Below, piece after piece: positions 6,741 to 13,041 of a stretch of DNA of 13,041 nt (position 1 is its first letter; every line of letters begins with the position of its first letter). The notes beneath the pieces were generated by a model, which saw only the letters and a list, made by a program, of their open reading frames with translations, ran no database searches and was not told the DNA's origin. The DNA is taken from the NCBI GenBank assembly GCA_965652645.1, contig CBFGXE010000059.1:1-13041 (forward strand), in the 5' to 3' direction. A program made the position numbers and the translations under genes. Source of the stretch: ZC4RG30 sp965652645 (lineage in GTDB: Bacteria > Pseudomonadota > Gammaproteobacteria > Steroidobacterales > Steroidobacteraceae).

Positions 6741-7304
6741 GTGGATAACGTCAGTTCCATCCGCAGCCTGCGCGAGACACCCTACGACCTGCTGGTGGCG
6801 CTGGACCGCCGGGGCCAGGATGCCAGCGGTGTGCGCGGGGTGAGCCCCGACACGGAGCGCGAGTGGGTGGGCGTGGCCTGGCGCATGGCCGGCGAGGGTT
6901 ACCTCGTGGCACGCGAGGAGACGCGCGAGGTGCTGCCCTATCCCGCGCAGCTCACCCGCGTGCCGGGTGCAAGGAGCTGGATCCGCGGCCTCGCCAACCT
7001 GCGTGGCACGCTGCTGCCGGTGATCGACCTGCGGCAGTTCCTCGGCAGTGGCGTCACGCCGATGACGCGCAACACGCGCCTGCTGGTGGTCAACCACCGC
7101 GACGTGCCGGCCGGGCTCGTGGTCGATGAAGTGCTGGGCTTCCGCCGCTTCGTCGACGGGGAATTCAGCGGCGATGCGCCGCCCACCATCGTGCGCTGCG
7201 AGCGCTTCGTTGCAGGTGCCTTCCGCCGCGGCTCCGAGGCCTGGCCGGTGCTGAGCCTGCGCCTGCTGGTTGAGAATCCGGGGTTCCTCGATGCCGCAGC
7301 CTGA
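6741..7304 (+). CDS. pilI: CheW-like chemotaxis adaptor PilI
   Basis: A 187-residue CheW-domain protein expected to couple the PilJ receptor to the ChpA kinase at the membrane. After an N-terminal helix (SLRETPYDLLVALDRR), the CheW beta-barrel shows VGVAWRMAGEGYLV, LANLRGTLLPVIDLRQFLG, LLVVNHRDVPAGLVVDEVLG and a C-terminal GFLD block, matching PilI more closely than flagellar CheW. There is no ATG in a suitable place: GTG at 6741, 14 bases after pilH with a CGGA about 7 bases upstream, gives a PilI-like N-terminus. An upstream in-frame start at 6633 would lie inside pilH and is rejected. The last 14 bases overlap pilJ. Confidence 0.92.
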   Translation: MDNVSSIRSLRETPYDLLVALDRRGQDASGVRGVSPDTEREWVGVAWRMAGEGYLVAREETREVLPYPAQLTRVPGARSWIRGLANLRGTLLPVIDLRQFLGSGVTPMTRNTRLLVVNHRDVPAGLVVDEVLGFRRFVDGEFSGDAPPTIVRCERFVAGAFRRGSEAWPVLSLRLLVENPGFLDAAA

Positions 7305-8640
7305 CGTTTCCACCTCATCGCGCGGCCTCACGCTGGTCGTGCTTGCCGGCATCCTGGCCATCGCCGGCGCGGCAGTGGGTGCGCTGTCGGGCACCACTGC
7401 GGGCTTCGGCGCCGCGGTGCTGTGCCTGGCCACGCTGGTCCCGCTGGGCCTGCTGCTGAAGTCCATCCGCAGTGCGCAGGAGGATGCGCGCGCCGCACAG
7501 CTGACCGTGCAGGCGCAGCGCGAGGAGAGTGAACGCAACCAGGCGGCCATCCTGCGCCTGCTCGACGAGATCGCCGGCCTCGGCCAGGGCGACCTCACCG
7601 CCACCGCCACCGTGACCGAGGACATCACCGGCGCCATCGCCGACTCGGTGAACATCGCCGTGGAATCCCTGCGCGGCCTGGTGATCGCCATCAACCAGTC
7701 CTCGGTGCAGATGGACAGCGCGGCACGCCAGACGCAGGCGCTGGCGCAGCACCTGGCCAAGTCCTCCGGCTCGCAGTCCAAGCAGATCGCGGCGGCCACC
7801 GAGTCCATCGCGGCCATGGCCAGCTCCATTGAAGAGGTTTCCGGCAACGCCGAACGCGCCTCCGACGTGGCGCGCCACTCGGTGGACGTGGCCCACAAGG
7901 GCGGCAAGGCCGTGCGCCGCACGATCGAGGGCATGAACGGCATCCGCGAGGCCATCCAGGAGACTTCCAAGCGCATCAAGCGCCTGGGCGAGAGCTCGCA
8001 GGAGATCGGCGGCATCGTGGAGTTGATCAACGACCTGGCCGAACAGACCAACATCCTGGCGCTCAATGCCTCCATCCAGGCCTCCATGGCCGGCGAGGCC
8101 GGCCGCGGCTTCGCAGTGGTGGCCGACGAGGTCCAGCGCCTGGCCGAACGCGCCGCGGCGGCCACCAAGCAGATCGACGCCATCGTGCGCACCATCCAGG
8201 CCGACACCAACGGCGCGGTGGTGTCGATGGAACGCTCCACCGCCGACGTGGTGAGCGGCGCGCAGCTGGCCGAGAACGCCGGCGCCGCGCTCGAGGAGAT
8301 CGAGCAGGTGTCCAACCAGATCGCAAGCCTGGTGCAGAACATCTCCGCCAGCGCCCGCAACCAGTCGCAGACCTCGCAGAGCGTGGCGCGCAACATGCAG
8401 GTGCTGCGCGAGATCAGCTCGCAGACCGCCGACTCCACCAGCCACACCTCCGAGGCGGTGGCCAAGCTGGCGCTGCTGTCGGCCTCGCTGCGCAAGTCGG
8501 TGGCCGGCTTCCGCCTGCCCGAGGCCTCGCCGGGCAACACCCTGCGCGTGCCCACGCTGAATGCGGGCCAGCAGCAGCACTTCGATCCCACCGGCACCAT
8601 CAACCTGCGCCGCGCGGCGGGCGGCAACCAGAATGGCTGA
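7291..8640 (+). CDS. pilJ: PilJ-type MCP lacking a periplasmic sensor domain
   Basis: A 449-residue MCP-like protein that should form the receptor part of the Pil-Chp array with PilI and ChpA. Two hydrophobic segments (about 13-33 and 38-57) are separated by only a few residues (SGTTAG), so there is no periplasmic ligand domain. A HAMP-like linker (about 58-125, with LLDEIAGLGQGDLTATA) follows, then a long signalling coiled coil whose tip (251-280) reads EQTNILALNASIQASMAGEA and GRGFAVVADE, the PilJ form of the MCP tip (NASIQASMAGEA). Pseudomonas PilJ is about 680 residues with tandem periplasmic PilJ domains, so this protein is shorter by that region. There is no CheR-docking pentapeptide at the C-terminus, which ends AAGGNQNG. 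ATG at 7291 is preferred to TTG at 7270. It overlaps pilI by 14 bases and chpA by 8. Confidence 0.92.
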   Translation: MPQPDVSTSSRGLTLVVLAGILAIAGAAVGALSGTTAGFGAAVLCLATLVPLGLLLKSIRSAQEDARAAQLTVQAQREESERNQAAILRLLDEIAGLGQGDLTATATVTEDITGAIADSVNIAVESLRGLVIAINQSSVQMDSAARQTQALAQHLAKSSGSQSKQIAAATESIAAMASSIEEVSGNAERASDVARHSVDVAHKGGKAVRRTIEGMNGIREAIQETSKRIKRLGESSQEIGGIVELINDLAEQTNILALNASIQASMAGEAGRGFAVVADEVQRLAERAAAATKQIDAIVRTIQADTNGAVVSMERSTADVVSGAQLAENAGAALEEIEQVSNQIASLVQNISASARNQSQTSQSVARNMQVLREISSQTADSTSHTSEAVAKLALLSASLRKSVAGFRLPEASPGNTLRVPTLNAGQQQHFDPTGTINLRRAAGGNQNG

Positions 8641-11600
8641 GGCGGGCGTGGCGGCGCCGCAGATCGCCAGCCAGACCCTCGACGCGGTACTGCGCGAGAT
8701 CCTGGCCTCGCTCAACGAGGCCCGCATCGCGCTGGAAGCGTTCGTCGAGCAGACCGACAACGTGCAGCTGCTGCAGCGCTGCCGCGCCGAGCTCTCGCAG
8801 GTGCAGGGCGTGCTGCGGGTGCTGGAGATCCACGGCGCGGCGCTGCTGGCCGAGGAAATGCACCAGGTGTGCACCTACCTCGAGAACACCTCGCAGAGCC
8901 CGAAGAACCAGGCCGAGACGCTGGATGCGCTGATGCGCGCCATCGTGCAGCTGCCGGGCTACCTGGACCGCGTGCAGGCGGGCGGGCGCGACATGGCGCT
9001 GGTGCTGCTGCCGCTGCTGAATGACCTGCGCGCCGTGCGCGGCAGTCCGCTGCTGTCCGAAGGCACGCTGCTGTCGCTGAACCTGAAGTCCGACCGCCAG
9101 GCCGCCCCCGTGCGCCCGCAGCCGGGCGAGGAGGCGCTGCCGGTGCAGCAGTGGGCGCGCAAGCTGCGCACCGCCTTCCAGGCCGGCCTGATCGGCTGGA
9201 TCCGCGGCGACCGCGGCGATGCGCACTGGGACACGCTCACCAGCGTGGTGTCGCGCTTCGAGGCCATCGCCACCACGCAGCCGGTGTTCCAGCTGTGGTG
9301 GGTGGTGGGCGCGGTGGTCGAGGCGCTGCGCGAGGGCGGGCTGGAAGGCGGCGTGTCGGTGAAACGCCTGCTGGGCCTCGCCGATCGGGAGATCCGCCGC
9401 CTCTACGAGGAGGGCGAGGCCAGGTACGCGCAGCATCCCCCGGTGGAGCTGCTGAACAACCTGCTCTACTACGTGGCGCGCGCCACCAGCAACGGCCCGC
9501 GCGTGGCCGCGGTGCGCAGCTCCTTCCGCCTCGGCGAGCTGCTGCCGGTCGACGATTCCGTCGAGAAGGAACGCGAGAACCTCTCCGCGCCTTCCATCAA
9601 GCTGATGCAGACCGTGGCCGCGGCCATCCGCGAGGACCTGGCCAAGGTCAAGGACGTGCTGGACATCTACGTGCGGCGCGGCGGCGCGGCGCCCGACGAG
9701 CTCGGCTCGCAGGTGGAGCTGCTGCGCAAGATCGGCGACACGCTGGGCGTGCTGGGCCTCGGCGAGCAGCGTGCCCGCGTGCAGGCGGAGATCACGCGCA
9801 TCGAGAACCTGGTGAAGTCCAGCGAGCAGCCCACCGAGTCGGCGCTGATCGACATCGCCGCGGCGCTGATCCAGGTGGAAGACCGCCTCGACGACGAGCT
9901 GGTGCGCATGGTGCTGCCGAAGGAGAAATCCGCCGCGGCCACCGGCGAGCCCGAGCCGGACGTGGACTTCGTGCAGGTGCAGGGCGCGGTGCTGCGCGAA
10001 TGCGTGGTGAACCTCGCGCGCGTGAAGGAATACATCGCGCAGAGTGTGGGGGGCACGCTGGATGCCGCCGGCTTCGACAACTGGCACGAGCTGATGCGCG
10101 GCATCCAGGCCGGCCTGTCGATGCTTGGCAAGACGCGCGCCGTGGAGTGCGTGCGCCGTGTCACCCAGCACCTGCGCAAGGTGATGCAGCAGGAGGGCTC
10201 CGGCCTTTCCACGCATGCGATGGAGCGCCTGGCGGACGCCATCGTCAGCGTCGAGTACTACATGGAGACGCTGCAGGCCGGCCGCTCCGATCCTTGGTAC
10301 ATGCTCGACAACGCCGAGACTGCCCTGAAGGCGGTGGACGCGGAGCCGGGGCGCGACATTCCCGTGGTCGGTCCCGCCGGCGACAAGCAGTTCACCGGCA
10401 CGATGGTGCTCGGAACGGCGGCGGTCCCGCCGGTCGTGCCTTCTCCGCCCTCGCTCCCGCCGGTGGCCACCGACGTGCTGCCGGTGCGCGGCAAGCCCGC
10501 GGTTGCCGATGCCGGCGACCCGGAGCTGCTGGCGCTGTTCCTGGAGGAGGCGCACGAGGAGGAAGCGAAGATCACCCGCCACCTGCCGGCGTGGGACCAG
10601 GACCCGACCCAGGAAGATTCGCTGGTGGCCGCGCGCCGCGCCTTCCACACCCTAAAGGGCAGTGGACGGGTGGTGGGCGCCACCGCGCTGGCCGAGTTCG
10701 CCTGGTCGATCGAGAACCTGCTCAACCGCCTGCTGGACAAGACGCTCACGCGCTCGCCGGCCATCCTGGCCACGCTGCGCGAGGCGGTGGCGGCACTGCC
10801 GCAGCTCATCGCGCAGCTGGAGAGCGGCGCGGTGCCCACGGCGGATCCCGTCGCCATCTCCACGCGTGCGCATGCGCTGGCCGCGGGCAAGCCCCTGGCC
10901 GCATCCGCGCCGCAGCCGGCGCCGGCGATGCAGGTGGCGCCTCCGCCGCCCGTTGCGCCTGCACCCGAGGTCGCCGTTGTTTCACCGCCGGCCGCGCCAC
11001 CCGCTGCGCCGGCGCCGACCGCCAGTGACATCGATCCTGCGCTGCGCGAGATCTACGCGCGCGAAACCGGCAGCCACGTGGCCGCCATCCGCTCCTGGCT
11101 GGCACGTGAAAGCAGCCTGCCTGCACCGCATGTGCTGCCGGAGCCGGTCTACCGCGCCTGCCATACGCTGGCCGGCAGTTCCAAGGCGGCCGCCGCACGC
11201 CACGGCATCCGCCTCGCCGAGCCGCTCAACCACTGGCTGCGCAAGGCCTTTGACGGCAATGCCGGCCTGACCGCCGCGGACATGACGCTGGTCGGGCAGT
11301 GCATGGATGCCTTGGAGGTGGTGAGCACGCACCTCGACGAAGCCACGGGTTTCTTCAGCAACCATCAATCACTGCTGGCGCGCATCGCCGCCGCCGAGGG
11401 TGAGCTGGACGGCCGCATCGCCGCCGCTGCCGAAAGCGTGGCGCGAGCCGCGCCGCCGCCCGCTCCGACAGCGCCGCCCGCTGCTGCGCCTGAGGTGAAG
11501 GCGGCCGAGGCACCCGCCGCTGCGGCTCCCGCGCCGGCCGCGGAGGTGGAGGAGGACATGCCTGCCTCCACCGGCTACGACGCCGAAGTCGCCGCCATCT

Positions 11601-13041
11601 TCAGCGACGAGGCCAACGAGCTGCTGGAGGAATGCCAGACCTCCTTCCAGGGCATCGGCCAGACCGCGCCCAGCCGCGAGGAATTTGCCGCGCTGAAGCG
11701 TCCGCTGCACACCCTGAAGGGTGGCGCCCGCATGGCCGGCGTGACGACCATGGGCGACCTGGCGCACGAGCTGGAGTCGCTGATCATCGGCATCGAGGTG
11801 GGCGTGGTGCCGCCCAGCCGCGAGGCGCGCGATGCGCTGCAGAGCGCGCTGGACGAACTGGCGCAGATGCGCGACCTGATGGCGGCCAACGCACCCGTGC
11901 CGGCGGCCCGTGCGCTGCTGCGCCGGGTGCGCGCGCTCAATGGGGGTGCGCCCGCCGCCGCGCCAGCGAGCGCACCTGCGGCATCGCCGGCGTCGGAAGC
12001 AGCTGCCAGCGCGCCGCCAGTGCCCGCCCCTGCGTCCGCGCCCGAAGTATCGGCGCCCGCGGCGAGTGAATCCGCGGCTCCGGTTGTGCAGGAAGATCCT
12101 GGCGCGCTGGAAGGCGATACCCTCATCGAGGCCTCGCCGCTGGTGGAGCGCGAGCCGGGCGACACCATCCCTGCCGCCGATTTCCCGCAGTCGTGGACGG
12201 AAGAGGCGGCGCTGGCGCACGGATCGCCGCCGGCCGGGCCTTCTTCAAACGTCATCGAGCTGCCGCTGCCGGAACCGGCTGCGCCAGTCGCGGCGCCCGT
12301 GCCCACGCCGCCGCCGGTACAGTTCAACCCGCCTTCGCTGGCCGCTACGCCGCCGGAGTTCAAGCGGCTGATGTCCAGTGCCGCCGTGCCGCCGGGCCGC
12401 GAACCCCAGGCCCCGGTGGAGCGCGTGGAGATGGCGCGCGTGGACGCCGAGCTGCTCAACCAGCTTCTCAACCAGGCCGGCGAGGTGAGCATCGCCCGCT
12501 CGCGCGTGGAACAGCAGCTGGGTTCGGTGGAGTTCAACCTCGCCGAGCTCACGCGCACGGTCACGCGCCTGAAGGAGCAGCTCTCGAAGCTGGAGATCGA
12601 GACCGAGGCGCAGATCCTGCACCGGCACGAGACCGAGATGAGCTCGCGCGCCGACCGCGGCGATTTCGATCCGCTGGAACTCGACCGCTATTCCTCCATC
12701 CAGCAGTTCTCGCGCGCACTGGCCGAGACGGCCAATGACGTGGCCAGCATCCAGGGCATGCTCGAGACGCTGACGCAGGAGGCGCAGAACCAGCTGATCC
12801 ACCAGGGCCGCACCATCACCGAGCTGCAGAACGGCCTGATGCGCACGCGCATGGTGTCCTTCCAGCGGCATGTGCAGCGCATGAGCCGCATCGTGCGCCA
12901 GACCGCCAGCGACACCGGCAAGCAGGCCGAGCTGGTGGTGGAGGGCGCCACCGGCGAGATGGACCGGCAGGTGCTGGAGCGCATGCTGCCGCCCTTCGAG
13001 CACCTGCTGCGCAATGCGGTGGTGCATGGCATCGAATCCCC
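8633..13041 (+). CDS. chpA: ChpA/PilL-type CheA hybrid kinase, 3' truncated by window
   Basis: This is the large histidine kinase of the pilus chemosensory system, open from ATG 8633 to the window edge with no stop (1469 residues seen). The N-terminal part (1 to about 600) is helical and HPt-like; its first module reads SQVQGVLRVLEIHGAALLAEE with Ser55 where His is expected. Three canonical HPt modules follow, with His672 (FHTLKGSGR), His844 (CHTLAGSSK) and His1026 (LHTLKGGARMAG), separated by long Ala/Pro linkers. Residues from about 1262 form the dimerisation helices (ARVDAELLNQLLNQAGEVSI, ELQNGLMRTRMVSF), and the ATPase N-box begins at FEHLLRNAVVHGIES (His1457, Asn1461, His1465). The rest of the ATPase, the CheW domain and the expected C-terminal REC lie outside. 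The 8-base overlap with pilJ leaves no room for pilK. Long ORFs in other frames over this gene are shadows of its high GC3. Confidence 0.95.
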   Translation, partial: MAEAGVAAPQIASQTLDAVLREILASLNEARIALEAFVEQTDNVQLLQRCRAELSQVQGVLRVLEIHGAALLAEEMHQVCTYLENTSQSPKNQAETLDALMRAIVQLPGYLDRVQAGGRDMALVLLPLLNDLRAVRGSPLLSEGTLLSLNLKSDRQAAPVRPQPGEEALPVQQWARKLRTAFQAGLIGWIRGDRGDAHWDTLTSVVSRFEAIATTQPVFQLWWVVGAVVEALREGGLEGGVSVKRLLGLADREIRRLYEEGEARYAQHPPVELLNNLLYYVARATSNGPRVAAVRSSFRLGELLPVDDSVEKERENLSAPSIKLMQTVAAAIREDLAKVKDVLDIYVRRGGAAPDELGSQVELLRKIGDTLGVLGLGEQRARVQAEITRIENLVKSSEQPTESALIDIAAALIQVEDRLDDELVRMVLPKEKSAAATGEPEPDVDFVQVQGAVLRECVVNLARVKEYIAQSVGGTLDAAGFDNWHELMRGIQAGLSMLGKTRAVECVRRVTQHLRKVMQQEGSGLSTHAMERLADAIVSVEYYMETLQAGRSDPWYMLDNAETALKAVDAEPGRDIPVVGPAGDKQFTGTMVLGTAAVPPVVPSPPSLPPVATDVLPVRGKPAVADAGDPELLALFLEEAHEEEAKITRHLPAWDQDPTQEDSLVAARRAFHTLKGSGRVVGATALAEFAWSIENLLNRLLDKTLTRSPAILATLREAVAALPQLIAQLESGAVPTADPVAISTRAHALAAGKPLAASAPQPAPAMQVAPPPPVAPAPEVAVVSPPAAPPAAPAPTASDIDPALREIYARETGSHVAAIRSWLARESSLPAPHVLPEPVYRACHTLAGSSKAAAARHGIRLAEPLNHWLRKAFDGNAGLTAADMTLVGQCMDALEVVSTHLDEATGFFSNHQSLLARIAAAEGELDGRIAAAAESVARAAPPPAPTAPPAAAPEVKAAEAPAAAAPAPAAEVEEDMPASTGYDAEVAAIFSDEANELLEECQTSFQGIGQTAPSREEFAALKRPLHTLKGGARMAGVTTMGDLAHELESLIIGIEVGVVPPSREARDALQSALDELAQMRDLMAANAPVPAARALLRRVRALNGGAPAAAPASAPAASPASEAAASAPPVPAPASAPEVSAPAASESAAPVVQEDPGALEGDTLIEASPLVEREPGDTIPAADFPQSWTEEAALAHGSPPAGPSSNVIELPLPEPAAPVAAPVPTPPPVQFNPPSLAATPPEFKRLMSSAAVPPGREPQAPVERVEMARVDAELLNQLLNQAGEVSIARSRVEQQLGSVEFNLAELTRTVTRLKEQLSKLEIETEAQILHRHETEMSSRADRGDFDPLELDRYSSIQQFSRALAETANDVASIQGMLETLTQEAQNQLIHQGRTITELQNGLMRTRMVSFQRHVQRMSRIVRQTASDTGKQAELVVEGATGEMDRQVLERMLPPFEHLLRNAVVHGIES
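11939..12423 (+). other. Ala/Pro-rich linker segment within chpA
   Basis: Between the third canonical HPt module and the dimerisation helices, about 160 residues of ChpA are dominated by Ala, Pro, Ser, Val and Glu, with no recognisable fold. They include acidic patches such as QEDPGALEGDTL and EREPGDTIPAADFP. Shorter linkers of the same kind lie at about 10405-10510, 10900-11035 and 11450-11570. They probably act as flexible tethers that let each phospho-accepting module reach the ATPase domain. Confidence 0.7.

Noticed and set aside
7270..7290. TTG start for pilJ 7 codons upstream of the ATG
   Set aside because: It would lengthen the overlap with pilI, and the added residues are the frame-shifted end of pilI; ATG at 7291 is the simpler choice.
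6660..10648. Very long minus-strand open frames (519, 655 and 682 codons) opposite pilI, pilJ and chpA
   Set aside because: They are antisense shadows created by high GC at third codon positions. Their translations are rich in Arg, Ala, His and Ser with no recognisable domain, while the plus strand encodes clear PilI, PilJ and ChpA.
9151..11028. 625-codon plus-strand frame inside chpA
   Set aside because: The Gly/Arg/Ala-rich translation has no domain, and the overlapping ChpA frame contains HPt modules and runs without a stop from 8633 to the window end.

Overview
The window is GC-rich, densely coded DNA from a gammaproteobacterium, probably from the Pseudomonas/Xanthomonas side of the class. 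The evidence is gene order: ruvX, algH (yqgE), a tonB3-type gene and gshB, then divergently pilG, pilH, pilI, pilJ and chpA. From memory this is the arrangement around PA0402-PA0413 of Pseudomonas aeruginosa. The genus cannot be fixed from the sequence alone.

Left half, minus strand (about 35-5776). Reading right to left in the direction of transcription: gshB (glutathione synthetase), a TonB3-like energy transducer, algH/yqgE, ruvX/yqgF, pyrB (aspartate carbamoyltransferase), a PyrK-type FAD/[2Fe-2S] reductase subunit, and, after a 127-base gap, an exported COG4798-like methyltransferase homologue. From gshB to pyrK the genes overlap or lie 4-68 bases apart, so they look like one transcription unit. 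Compared with the remembered Pseudomonas order there is no pyrR between ruvX and pyrB, and a pyrK-like gene sits where a pyrC-like gene would follow pyrB.

Middle (5777-5952). A 176-base divergent intergenic region, more AT-rich than its surroundings, must hold the promoters for gshB and pilG. It contains a tandem 10-bp direct repeat just upstream of AT-rich sequence on the pilG side.

Right half, plus strand (5953-13041). This is a type IV pilus chemosensory (Pil-Chp) operon. PilG and PilH are single-domain response regulators, PilI is a CheW-like adaptor, PilJ is an MCP-like signalling protein, and ChpA is a giant CheA-type kinase cut by the window edge inside its ATPase domain after 1469 residues. 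PilJ normally acts on the ChpA kinase through PilI, and ChpA passes phosphoryl groups to PilG and PilH to set pilus extension, retraction and cAMP level. A TonB3-like gene lies across the divergent promoter, and tonB3 has been linked to twitching motility in Pseudomonas.

Most unusual points: (1) PilJ has two back-to-back membrane helices and no periplasmic sensor domain; (2) there is no pilK (CheR) between pilJ and chpA; (3) the first HPt-like module of ChpA has Ser where the phospho-accepting His is expected; (4) an NAD-type PyrK subunit is coupled to pyrB, although gammaproteobacteria usually use the quinone-linked PyrD; (5) the exported methyltransferase homologue has lost the glycine-rich SAM loop. 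I see no mobile element, CRISPR array, tRNA or rRNA. No gene-free stretch exceeds 300 bases.
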